NCBI RefSeq assembly: GCF_051131155.1
Contig: NZ_CP159508.1
Span: 1,922,001 to 1,986,000 of the forward strand
Source: Pseudanabaena minima
GTDB taxonomy: Bacteria > Cyanobacteriota > Cyanobacteriia > Pseudanabaenales > Pseudanabaenaceae
Length of the DNA stretch: 64,000 nucleotides
Direction of reading: 5' to 3'
Below the pieces are notes generated by a model. The model was not told the DNA's origin, searched no databases, and saw nothing but the letters and a program-made list of their open reading frames with translations. How positions within the stretch are numbered: the first letter of the stretch is position 1; each line of letters starts with the position of its first letter. Below, piece by piece: positions 49,761 to 58,574 of this stretch. The translations under genes were made by a program, and so were the position numbers.

Positions 49761-50459
49761 TTGTTGCTCTCTTCACCTCGTCCCATCCAGCGTTCTCAAT
49801 CGTTACGTGAGCAAACCTATCAGGTTTTGCGCTCAGCTATATTGTCAGGGGAATTTTTAGCTGGCTCACGTTTAGTAGAGACACAAATTGCAGAAAAATT
49901 ACAAGTTAGTCGTACTCCAATCCGTGAAGCACTACAACAGTTGCAGCAAGAACAACTTGTAGTTGCTGATGAAAATGGCAACCTGCGAGTGGTTAGTTTT
50001 TCAACGGCTGATGCAAAACATCTCTACCGTTGTCGCTTGGTGCTAGAGCAAGAATCAGTACTAGAGGCTTGCAAAAATGCCACTAGTGAGCAGTTGGCTA
50101 AAATCGATTTGGCGGTTCAACAGGCAGAAAAAGCGATCGCGCAGCAACCAAATCAACTCACTAGTTACCAATTACTACATATCGATTATCAATTTCATCG
50201 GGCGATCGCGGAATGTTCTGGTAATCCTTGGTTAGCACTTTTGCTGGATCAGCTATTTGACAAGATGGCTTTATTGCGGATGCAGACGGTGCAGCAAAAT
50301 CTCAAGGTATTAGAGATCCGCTCAGAGCATCGTCAAATTTATGATGCGATCGTGCAGCGTGATCATAAAAAAGCTTTGGAAGCGCTCACCAATCATTTAA
50401 TGTCCAGTCAAGCCAGAGTTATTCTCGAAATCGAGCAATTACGAAACCAACAGAGCTAA
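49761..50459 (+). CDS. GntR/FadR-family transcriptional regulator
   Basis: This 232-residue protein has TTG start 49761 with AGGAGA 7 bp upstream. The N-terminal winged helix (about 10-75) contains REQTYQVLRSAILSGEFLAG and the recognition helix VSRTPIREALQQLQQE. The C-terminal FCD domain (about 85-220) has the metal-site layout DYQFHRAIAECSGNPWL and EHRQIYDAI with further His in TNHLMS. It should respond to an organic acid or metabolite. Divergence from the amidohydrolase gene suggests it controls that gene. Confidence 0.9.
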   Translation: MLLSSPRPIQRSQSLREQTYQVLRSAILSGEFLAGSRLVETQIAEKLQVSRTPIREALQQLQQEQLVVADENGNLRVVSFSTADAKHLYRCRLVLEQESVLEACKNATSEQLAKIDLAVQQAEKAIAQQPNQLTSYQLLHIDYQFHRAIAECSGNPWLALLLDQLFDKMALLRMQTVQQNLKVLEIRSEHRQIYDAIVQRDHKKALEALTNHLMSSQARVILEIEQLRNQQS

Positions 50460-50476
50460 TCAATAAAGCTAAAGCT

Positions 50477-51115
50477 ATGACCCAAACTTTATCGCCAAGA
50501 ACTATCCTTCCAGTGACGACATTTGAGGCTTTTATTGATTGGCTGCCTGAAAGTTCTGGAGTACGGTACGAATTACATAATGGAAATATTGCGGAAATGC
50601 TCCAACCCGTCGGAGAACATGAAGAAGCTAAAGGTTTTTTAAATGTAGAAGTTTCCTTTGAAATTAAACGATTAGGATTGTCCTACGTTATTCCTAGTCA
50701 AACTCTTGTCAGACCTGAAGGCAAAGATTCGGGCTACTTGCCAGATGTATTAGTGCTGAATCGTGACAATCTGGTTAATGAAAAATTATGGAAAAAAGAG
50801 TCTGTTGTTAGTATCGGTGCGTCCATACCTTTAGTAATTGAAATTGTTTCAACTAATTGGCGAGATGATTACTATTTAAAATTTGCTGATTATGAGGAAA
50901 TGGGGATTCCTGAGTATTGGATTGTTGACTATGCAGCTTTAGGCGGACGGAAATTTATTGGTAGTCCCAAATTACCGACTATCTCTGTTTGTAATTTAGT
51001 GGATGGCGAATATCAGGTCAGCCAGTTTCGTGATGCCGAGCGTATTGTTTCTCAAGCTTTCCCCGAATTAAAGCTCACTGCTGATCAGATTTTTCAAGCT
51101 TTAATCTCTAACTAA
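50477..51115 (+). CDS. Uma2-family (DUF820) PD-(D/E)XK nuclease-like protein
   Basis: This 212-residue protein has the Uma2 pattern: VRYELHNGNIAEMLQPVGEH, LPDVLVLN (active Asp), VIEIVSTNWRDDYYLKFADYEEMGIPEYWIVD (catalytic E and downstream K). These proteins are greatly expanded in cyanobacteria and often sit near mobile DNA; their biological role is unclear. It is 17 bp downstream of the GntR gene and 38 bp upstream of a DUF29 gene. Confidence 0.88.
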   Translation: MTQTLSPRTILPVTTFEAFIDWLPESSGVRYELHNGNIAEMLQPVGEHEEAKGFLNVEVSFEIKRLGLSYVIPSQTLVRPEGKDSGYLPDVLVLNRDNLVNEKLWKKESVVSIGASIPLVIEIVSTNWRDDYYLKFADYEEMGIPEYWIVDYAALGGRKFIGSPKLPTISVCNLVDGEYQVSQFRDAERIVSQAFPELKLTADQIFQALISN

Positions 51116-51153
51116 CTGTATTGAATACCCTTTGCATTTGTAACTGAAACAAA

Positions 51154-51606
51154 ATGACACAAACAACTGCACCACCATTGACTTTGTATGAACGCGATCT
51201 TGATTTGTGGTTAGAGATGGTGATCGTCCAGTTAAAAGCAGGTGACTTTCATAATTTGGATGTTGAAAACTTAATAGAGGAGTTAGAGGGTTTGTCAGGT
51301 AGTAACAAGCGTGAAATCGAGAGTAGGCTAATTAGATTGATTGAGCATATTCTTAAGCGCTGCTATGTCAATATGCCTGACTGTTATAGAGGCTGGGAAG
51401 TTACGATTATTAACAAGCGAGACAAACTTAGAAGACTTCTAAGACAGTCGCCAAGCCTCAAACGTCATTTCTTACAGTCCTTTGATGAGTCATTTGATAC
51501 TGCTTTAGAACTGGTAAGGACTGAATATGATCAGACTAATTTCCCTGATACATGGCAGTTTAGCTCGGAGATCGAAATGATGTTAACTGTTAAATTTTGG
51601 GAATAG
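51154..51606 (+). CDS. DUF29 family protein
   Basis: This 150-residue protein has the DUF29 pattern: LYERDLDLWLEMVIVQLKAGDF, LDVENLIEELEGLSGSNKRE, then LIRLIEHILKRCY. The family is common in cyanobacteria, helical, and of unknown function. It follows the Uma2 gene in the same direction with a short gap. Both families are expanded accessory genes and may or may not work together. Confidence 0.88.
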   Translation: MTQTTAPPLTLYERDLDLWLEMVIVQLKAGDFHNLDVENLIEELEGLSGSNKREIESRLIRLIEHILKRCYVNMPDCYRGWEVTIINKRDKLRRLLRQSPSLKRHFLQSFDESFDTALELVRTEYDQTNFPDTWQFSSEIEMMLTVKFWE

Positions 51607-51716
51607 CGATCGCTGTCATTAAAAGCACTACAGAAAGCCAAATTTTGTGATTTGAGTAATTAGTACTAGAATCTTTTAAGCTTAAGTAAGCTTGAGATAC
51701 TGTTCGTTACAAATCA

Positions 51717-52556
51717 ATGGATGGGGCAATGGACGAGTTAAGCAATGTTCTAACACTGGCGACCGATGAGGAGTTATATCAAATAGCAGATATCCTCTTT
51801 CGCCGCAAGTTCAATCCCCTTGATTATTTTGCTACGCCACCCGTTAAAGAATTACAAAGTTGGGATCGCGATGAATTGATCGAAGCGATCGCTAAGCGTT
51901 TTCGATTTCTAGCTGCCGATGGATTAACGGTTTTACGCCGCAAAACTAGCGATGTCAGCTATCGCGAGGTTCTAGAGCGCGTATGTCAGCATCTGAATAT
52001 TAAATATTCTAAAAATCAAACTATTGAAGAGATCGAATCAGAATTATTTCTGAATTTGATTAGCAATTCGTGGAAAAAACTTTCACCTCAAGAGCGTTCA
52101 ACCATTGATGATTCGATGCAAGCGGCTCTTACGGAGTCAGATTTGCAAAGGGCTTTGCCCCTAGATGCTCAGCGCAACCCAATGAGTTTGCTGGTCAAAG
52201 GTGGTAGTGCGATCGCTGTGAGTACGGTGATTCGTTCGGCGGTACTTACGGCGATCGCCCGACAGATGGCTTGGCATTTTGCGTCTTACCAAGTTGGTTA
52301 TGAGGTGCTTAAGGCTGGTGGTACAGCGATCGCCACAAGATTAAACGCCTATGTGTCAACATATTTAGCCAAACGGGGTATGGCAGTTGCAGCGACGCAA
52401 TACACGGCGGCACGGACTGTATTTTCAGTGATTACGCCTGCGCTTTGGGGTTTGTTTTTTGCAGATCTAGGCTGGCGGGCGATCGCTACTAATTATGGAC
52501 GGATTATTCCTGCAATTTTCATTGTTGCCCAAATAAGATTACTAAGGATGTCTTAA
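51717..52556 (+). CDS. YaaW-like (UPF0174) protein
   Basis: This 279-residue protein has a first half resembling YaaW/DUF3944 proteins (LATDEELYQIADILFRRKFN, ELIEAIAKRFRFLAADGLT, SYREVLERVCQHLNI). The second half is Ala-rich and hydrophobic (VKGGSAIAVSTVIRSAVLTA, a helix near 215-245, IIPAIFIVAQIRLLRMS). A second Met at codon 5 (51729) could be the start. The role is unknown; membrane association is likely. Its stop lies inside a palindrome. Confidence 0.75.
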   Translation: MDGAMDELSNVLTLATDEELYQIADILFRRKFNPLDYFATPPVKELQSWDRDELIEAIAKRFRFLAADGLTVLRRKTSDVSYREVLERVCQHLNIKYSKNQTIEEIESELFLNLISNSWKKLSPQERSTIDDSMQAALTESDLQRALPLDAQRNPMSLLVKGGSAIAVSTVIRSAVLTAIARQMAWHFASYQVGYEVLKAGGTAIATRLNAYVSTYLAKRGMAVAATQYTAARTVFSVITPALWGLFFADLGWRAIATNYGRIIPAIFIVAQIRLLRMS

Positions 52557-52598
52557 ACAAAAAGAAACGCGCTTAGCACGTTTCTTTTTGTTTAAGAC
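52550..52598. terminator. Palindrome (20-bp arms) including the stop codon
   Basis: GTCTTAAACAAAAAGAAACG and its exact complement flank a 9-base centre with GC-TTA-GC. The left arm holds TCT-TAA, the end of the YaaW-like gene. Confidence 0.88.
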
Positions 52599-52640
52599 TA
52601 CAATAGAGGATATGTTACGGATTGTTAAGAGAAATCCTGT

Positions 52641-53282
52641 ATGACCCTCACTTCACCTCAAAGCATCCAAATTCCTACTTCACCTCTTCCTCAGAGCAAA
52701 ATTTCTGCTTGGAATCGCATCGAAGAACCCATGTGGCAAGGTAGCGAAGATGATATCCGTAAAGGTTTACCATTTAATCTGCTGTCTCCCACTTGGCAAA
52801 TGTTCTTAATGGGCGATGGAGCGCCAACCAGACATTTACAGCTACTAACTCAATCGGATATCTCGGTTGAGGTGCTAGCTATGACGAATATTGGGGACAA
52901 TGATGATAATGCGCCATCGGATATTTCATTGATCGCGGCTCCACGGATTCGCCGACAGATCTTTTTGCGATCGCAACAAACGGGGGAGATCTTCTCCCAT
53001 GCGACATCTTGGTGGTCAGAAGCGGCGATGCAAAAATATTTAAAAGATCCATCTCTGCCGATATGGGTCAGCCTCAACCAAAAGTACACTGAGCTTTATC
53101 GCGATCTCAAGGGTATTTATAAGGGGGCTTGCCCTAACTTGGCGAAAGCATTTGGCTATCCTGATGTTGATACCTATTGGGCTAGACATTATTTGCTATG
53201 GCACGGTGGTGAACCGATCACCATGCTCTATGAAATTTATTCACCAGCGATCGGTAAATATCTCGGCTCCAGTAGTCTCTAA
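52641..53282 (+). CDS. Chorismate lyase (cyanobacterial, plastoquinone pathway)
   Basis: This 213-residue protein has the chorismate lyase-like pattern: LLSPTWQMFLMGDGAPTRHL, RQIFLRSQQTGEIFSHATSWW with the catalytic Arg, and a C-terminal GGEPITMLYEIYSP. It should convert chorismate to 4-hydroxybenzoate and pyruvate, the first step to the plastoquinone head group in cyanobacteria. It is a single gene whose TAA is part of a palindrome. Confidence 0.85.
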   Translation: MTLTSPQSIQIPTSPLPQSKISAWNRIEEPMWQGSEDDIRKGLPFNLLSPTWQMFLMGDGAPTRHLQLLTQSDISVEVLAMTNIGDNDDNAPSDISLIAAPRIRRQIFLRSQQTGEIFSHATSWWSEAAMQKYLKDPSLPIWVSLNQKYTELYRDLKGIYKGACPNLAKAFGYPDVDTYWARHYLLWHGGEPITMLYEIYSPAIGKYLGSSSL

Positions 53283-53316
53283 GAATAAACCACGCTTTGC
53301 GCGTGGTTTATTCTTA
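53280..53316. terminator. Palindrome (16-bp arms) beginning at the stop codon
   Basis: TAAGAATAAACCACGC and its exact complement flank TTTGC. The first three bases are the stop codon of the chorismate lyase gene. Confidence 0.88.
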
Positions 53317-53341
53317 AAGCAATTCCCCATCAAACGAACCA

Positions 53342-53392
53342 CAAGAAAATTTTTAAAAGCGTTGCTTCGCAACGCTTTTAAAAATTTTCTTG
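53342..53392. repeat. Perfect palindrome, 24-bp arms
   Basis: The arms 53342-53365 and 53369-53392 are exact complements around TTC; the core is GCGTTGC-TTC-GCAACGC. It lies between the chorismate lyase gene and coaD. Confidence 0.9.
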
Positions 53393-53443
53393 GTTTGGAT
53401 TTGAGCGCAAAGCGCTGTTATAATCGCTGTCTGTAGCGATTCG

Positions 53444-53938
53444 GTGACTGCATTGATTGCAATTTATCCAGGTAGTTTCGACCCAATTACCTTTGGACAT
53501 CTCGATATTATTAAGCGCGGTAGTCATCTTTTTGAGCGCGTAATCGTTGCCGTTTTACGCAATCCTAATAAAAATCCTCTATTTACAATGGAAGAGAGGA
53601 TGCTCCAGATCCGTGAAGCGACGAGTCACTTAGATAATGTGGATGTTGATACGTTTACGGGGCTAACTGTTACCTATGCTCATCTCAAACAAGCACAGGT
53701 TTTAATTAGGGGATTACGTGCAGTTTCTGATTTTGAACTAGAATTACAAATGGCTCATACCAATAAGACTTTGGCAAATGATATTGAGACAGTTTTTTTA
53801 TCTACTTCCAACGAGTATAGTTTTTTGAGTAGTAGTGTAGTACGTGAAATTGCCCGTTTTGGCGGTGAGATTGGACATTTAGTCACGCCAGAGGTGGCGA
53901 TCGCCTTAAGGCACAAATTCCAACAAGGCTCAACATAA
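53444..53938 (+). CDS. coaD: Phosphopantetheine adenylyltransferase
   Basis: This 164-residue protein has GTG start 53444. It carries the nucleotidyltransferase motif YPGSFDPITFGHLDII with the HxGH-type TFGHLD, VAVLRNPNKNPLFTMEERM, IRGLRAVSDFELELQMAHTN, and the ISSS-like EYSFLSSSVVREIA. It makes dephospho-CoA from phosphopantetheine and ATP. Length matches the family. A -10-like TATAAT lies about 25 bp upstream, which would give a very short leader. Confidence 0.96.
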   Translation: MTALIAIYPGSFDPITFGHLDIIKRGSHLFERVIVAVLRNPNKNPLFTMEERMLQIREATSHLDNVDVDTFTGLTVTYAHLKQAQVLIRGLRAVSDFELELQMAHTNKTLANDIETVFLSTSNEYSFLSSSVVREIARFGGEIGHLVTPEVAIALRHKFQQGST

Positions 53939-54075
53939 ATTACTGACTATTAAATTTTTCAAAACATTAAAAGCCCAGCTTTGCAAGGCTTTTAATGTTT
54001 TGGCTCCTAGAGAGGATTCTTGCCGCTAATCCTCTCTAGGAGCTATAGCTATAGCCACTTGTCTTGGGACAAATC

Positions 54076-54130
54076 AAAACCCAAGAATTGATTGGCGGCT
54101 CTTTGCGCCGCCAATCAATTCTTGGGTTTT
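54076..54130. repeat. Perfect palindrome, 24-bp arms, 7-base loop
   Basis: The arm starting AAAACCCAAGAATTGATTGG is exactly mirrored at 54107-54130. The core is GGCGGC-TCTTTGC-GCCGCC. Confidence 0.9.
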
Positions 54131-54197
54131 ATGTTTTATGTCCTAGTAAACTTGGTGACAGCTACAGTTTGAAATTAACCCAAACTGAGGTTAGTTA

Positions 54198-54300
54198 ATA
54201 CCAATTCATGAAAGTGTGGCAATACTTTTGTGAATTAAAAACAAACCCCTTAAGGGGTTTAAAAAACACAAAATGCTGTAGCCATTTTATGCTTTGGTAT
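54198..54300 (+). repeat. Composite three-hairpin repeat, copy 3 (103 bp)
   Basis: It runs from ATACCAATTC to GCTTTGGTAT and aligns over its full length with 37618-37720. Paired changes keep the middle hairpin intact (AAACCCC/GGGGTTT). Confidence 0.85.
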
Positions 54301-54382
54301 AAAGGCATTGATTCGCGTTGCCACTTATCTTTTGATTTTTGATTTGTCCTAAAAACAAATGAATTTTTGAGAATTTTTTGCC

Positions 54383-57300
54383 ATGACCACTAGTCCTAAT
54401 GCAACTTGCTTGGGAGAAATTCTGGATCGCATTACTAATCTATCTTTGCAGATTCATAATTCCACCAATTTAACTAATATGTTGAACGTAACCGTGCAAC
54501 ATACTAGAGAGATACTAGGTGGAGATCGCGTCTTAATTTATAAGTTTTTGCCAGACTATGACGGCGTGGTGATGGCTGAGTCAGTGAATGGACCTTGGAC
54601 AGCAGTTTTAGGAGAATTAATTTGTGATCCTTGTTTTCCTAAATATGCAAAGCTTTATCAAGAAGGCAGATTTAGTGTCATTGAAGATACGCATACTCAC
54701 CCAGTCGAGCCTTGCTATGCAAATTTGCTAGCAAGGATGCAAGTAAGATCAAATCTGGTGGTTCCGATCTTAGTCAGGCGACCATCATCAACACATCTAT
54801 TTGGCTTGATCATTGTGCATCAATGCGATCGCCCACGTCAGTGGCAGGCTCAAGAAATTAGCCTCTTGCAGAACATTACAAGTCAGTTGGGGATAGCACT
54901 TCGGCATATTCCAAAATTGGAACCATTAAGGCTTTCTCAGACCTCTATCGAAGCTTTGCAAAAACCTTTGCAAAAACCTCAAACGTCAAAGGCTCAACAG
55001 ATTGAGCAAGACCTGATCTGTAAAAAATTGCTATTACAGTCTATATCTGATGTATCTTCACTAGCCTTTTTTGTAGTTGATAATCGCACTGATGATATTC
55101 TTTATTTTAATCACCGTTTCTGTGAGATTTGGGGAATTGAACACTTAGAAGAGAGAATGCAGCGAGGGGAACTAAAAAACAACGATATCATTCCCGATTG
55201 TACTTCCTTAATTGCTGACCTATCCACTTTTATCGAATCCTGTCAGCTTTTACAGGATCAAGAGAATCGTGTAGTTGTTGAAGATGAAATCCACTTTAAT
55301 GATAAGCGGATTATCCGTCGTTTTTCTAATCAAATTCGTGATCCCCAAGATCAATATTTTGGACGATTGTATATATTTGAAGATATTACGGAACGGAAGC
55401 AAATAGAAAATGCACTCAAAGCCAGTGAAGTCAGACAAAGAGCCGTTCTTAAAGCTATACCTGATTTGCTATTACGAGTCAAGCACGATGGTTCATGCCT
55501 AGATTGTATAATCCCTACTAATGTGAAAGTAAATCAGTTTGTGCCAATTGGGCAGAACATATCTGAGGTATTATCGCCCGATTGCTTCCAAGTACAACTC
55601 CAAGCGATCAAACGGGCGCTCTCTACCAAGCAATTACAAGTATACAAACATCAATTTTTAAAATTTGGCAAAATTGCCTACGAAGAAGTGCGGGTTGTGG
55701 CGATTAACGACCTTGAAGCCCTAGTAATTGTCCGAGATATTACATCGGAGGTGCAATTAGAGCAGCGTTTAGAACAGATTTCCCACAATATCCCTGGTGT
55801 TATTTATCAATATCGTCTAAGACCTGATGGCAGCTCACATTTCCCCTATGCAAGTCAAGGGATTCGCTACATTTACGATGTTGCTCCTGAAGATGTTAAT
55901 CAAGATGCCTCTGCGATGTTTGAGCGCCTACACCCCCAAGATTTAGAATATGCGATGCAAACGATCGCTGAGTCAGCTCAAAATCTAACGGTATGGCAAT
56001 GCGAATATCGAGTGCAATTTGCTGATGGACGTATCATCTGGGTCTCAGGACATGCAACACCACAACGTGAACCCGATGGCAGTATTCTCTGGCATGGATA
56101 TACGCAAGAGATTACACAGCGCAAACAAGCTGAAATCGCATTAAGAGAAAGTGAAGTAAAACTTCGAGATGCCTATGCGGAGCAGAATGCACTATTTGCC
56201 GCTTTGACTGATATTGTGCTAATCCGCAATGCTGAAGGCAAATGTCTCAAAATTGTGTCTACACACTTTAATAACTTATTGGAGAATTACGAAGAAGTTC
56301 TAAACAAGTCAATCTATGAGGAACTTCCTCAGACAGCAGCTAGCATTCTATCCAGTGCCATCAAGGAAGCTCTAGACACAAGGAAAGTAGTCAGTTGTGA
56401 TTACTGTTTAGAGATTCATGGTAAAGAAGTTTGGTTTGCCGCTAACATCTCTCCTCTAGCTGAAAATAAGGTGCTTCAGATTTCGAGAAATATTACTGAA
56501 CGGAAGCAAGCAGAGATATCTCTAGCTCTTGCAAAGGAAGCCGCAGAGTTAGCAACGAGAACTAAGAGTGAATTCTTAGCTAATATGAGTCATGAAATTC
56601 GCACGCCAATGAATGGAGTAATTGGCATGACAAAAATGCTCTCATTAACATCTTTGTCTGAAGAACAGCGCGAATATGTGCAGGCAATCTGTGACAGTGG
56701 CGATATACTGCTAGCGGTTATTAATGACATTCTCGATTTTTCTAAAATTGAAGCAGGGAAATTAGAGCTAGAAAAACGTCCTTTTATGCTAGCGGATGCC
56801 GTGAAGTCAACCTGCTATATTTTGAGTAATCAAGCTGCTAAGCAAGAAACTTCACTCACGTATGCGATCGCTGCCGATGTTCCCACCTACATTGTTGGTG
56901 ATATTGCTAGAGTCAATCAAATTTTGATCAATTTACTTGGCAATGCAGTCAAGTTCACTAAGCAAGGTAAAGTTCTATTATCAGTTAGTTCGCTTAAATC
57001 TTCTCGGTTACCTACTCAATTACTATTCTCGATTCAAGATACAGGTGTTGGCATATCGAGCGATCGCATTAATACGTTGTTTCAACCCTTTATCCAAGCT
57101 GATACTTCGATCAGTCGCAAATATGGCGGTACTGGACTTGGCTTAGCAATTTGTAAATATCTAGTCAAGTTAATGAGAGGTTCTATTTGGGTTGAGAGTC
57201 AAGGCTGTATATCTGGTGAACCACCCTTAGGTTGGCAAGTTGAGACGACTCCAGCAAATCAAGGTACAACTTTCTATTTTACGATCGCTTTATCCAGTCC

Positions 57301-57742
57301 TGCATCTGAGGCGATCGCTACGAAAGCCATTACTTCAGTTAAAGCTAACGATCATCAGGTTTTGATGGCGGAGCGGTTTCCTCTGAATATCTTAATTGTT
57401 GAAGATAATGAGTTAAATCAAAAAATTGCTTCCCTCTATTAACAGTTTGGATATCTCGTAGATATTGCAAATAATGGCATAGAGGCTTTAAGTATGGTGT
57501 CCAATCAAACTTATGATCTGTTATTTATGGATGTGCAAATGCCTGAGATGGATGGATTAACGGCAACTAAATTGATTCGTCAAGATGTCAATATTCAGTC
57601 TCAACCTCAGATTGTGGCTATGACCGCTAATGTGATGCTAGAAGATATTCAAGCCTGTTTAGATGCAGGGATGGATGATTACATTAGCAAGCCAGTTCGG
57701 ACTGATGAACTTTTACGAATACTCACTCGATTTCAAACATAG
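54383..57742 (+). pseudogene. Cyanobacteriochrome-type hybrid histidine kinase with receiver split by a stop
   Basis: The first frame (54383-57442, 1019 residues) begins with a GAF domain (about 20-180) with DPCF at 82-85 and a second Cys in EPCYANLL at 111. VRSNLVVPIL and FGLIIVHQC-PR-W then follow, the pattern of DXCF-type cyanobacteriochromes. Three or four PAS domains follow, then HisKA (MSHEIRTPMN, His near 737), ATPase motifs NLLGNAVKF, DTGVGI, GGTGLGLAI, and a receiver start ILIVEDNELNQKIASLY. There TAA (57440-57442) interrupts it. The same frame goes on with QFGYLVDIANNGIEAL, FMDVQMPEMDG and KPVRTDELL to TAG at 57742. The kinase core may still work without its receiver. Confidence 0.88.
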
Positions 57743-57810
57743 TTATTGCAGTTTTCATATTGACGTAGAGACTGCATTAGCTTGAAAGCATTACTGATTT
57801 TGGTTTTTTA

Positions 57811-57842
57811 GTTTTCAAATGGGCTTATGCTCATTTGAAAAC
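57811..57842. repeat. Palindrome, 14-bp arms with one mismatch
   Basis: GTTTTCAAATGGGC faces GCTCATTTGAAAAC around TTAT, in the gap between the kinase and the GerMN gene. Confidence 0.8.
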
Positions 57843-57926
57843 TGCTATAAAATAGATTAAGGAGCTAATTCGCGTTAGTTTGCGTCAAGAATCATGCAAA
57901 CTTAAGTAGCGTTGAAGAGCGAAATT

Positions 57927-58523
57927 ATGAAAATTCCAAGTTTAAGCAAAAGTACTTGGTTTGGTTTAGTAGCGGCGGCAGTTGTCGGCGGCTCTGGTGT
58001 GGCTGTGTTAGTGCATGGCACTTTTAATAATCAGCCTAACCCCCAAGCATCAGCCCCAACTTCAATCAACCAAGTAACACAATCTCCCCCTGCAACTAGA
58101 GCTGTTGATGGTCAATTAGCGGTGTATTGGATTGAGTCCAGTAAGAATAAACTGATCGCTGTACCGATCGCCGTTAAAGCCAAAAGCAATGACGAAGCGA
58201 TCGCTTCCGTAATTAACATGTTGATTACCGAAAAACCTCCTGAGACAGAACTTTACAGCGCTATTCCTGAGAGTACAAAAGTCTTAAGTTCAACATCAAG
58301 AAATAAAGAAATTCGCATTAATTTATCCAAAGATTTTACTAAAGGTGGTGGCTCAGCCTCAATGCAGGGAAGGATCATTCAGGTTTTATACACTGCCACA
58401 ACTTTAGAACCTGATGCAAAAGTTTATTTGTCCATTGAAGGTAAACCATTAAAATATATCGGCGGTGAAGGTTTAGAAGTACCTCAACCGATGACCCGCA
58501 AAGATTTCGCGCTAGAGTTTTAG
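57927..58523 (+). CDS. GerMN-domain envelope protein
   Basis: ATG 57927 gives 198 residues; a TTG at 57912 is a weaker alternative. An N-terminal membrane anchor (about 9-29) is followed by a Pro/Gln/Ser linker and a GerMN domain: VDGQLAVYWIESSKNKLIAV, INMLITEKPPETELYSAIPE, RINLSKDFTKGGGSASMQGR and VYLSIEGKPLKYIG. GerMN domains occur in cell-wall and sporulation proteins; in cyanobacteria the role is unknown. It precedes a NagZ-like gene by about 50 bp, in line with a wall-related unit. Confidence 0.85.
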   Translation: MKIPSLSKSTWFGLVAAAVVGGSGVAVLVHGTFNNQPNPQASAPTSINQVTQSPPATRAVDGQLAVYWIESSKNKLIAVPIAVKAKSNDEAIASVINMLITEKPPETELYSAIPESTKVLSSTSRNKEIRINLSKDFTKGGGSASMQGRIIQVLYTATTLEPDAKVYLSIEGKPLKYIGGEGLEVPQPMTRKDFALEF

Positions 58524-58574
58524 TGATAGGCGGTGCTTTGCATCGCCTGAACTTAGTCCTGATTTTAGTTAATT

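Larger units (their letters stand above)
53939..54382. other. Intergenic region packed with palindromes and a repeat
   Basis: It holds palindromes at 53961-54001 (15-bp arms), 54003-54043 (16-bp arms) and 54076-54130 (24-bp arms), then the composite repeat copy 3. No gene is visible. Confidence 0.8.
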
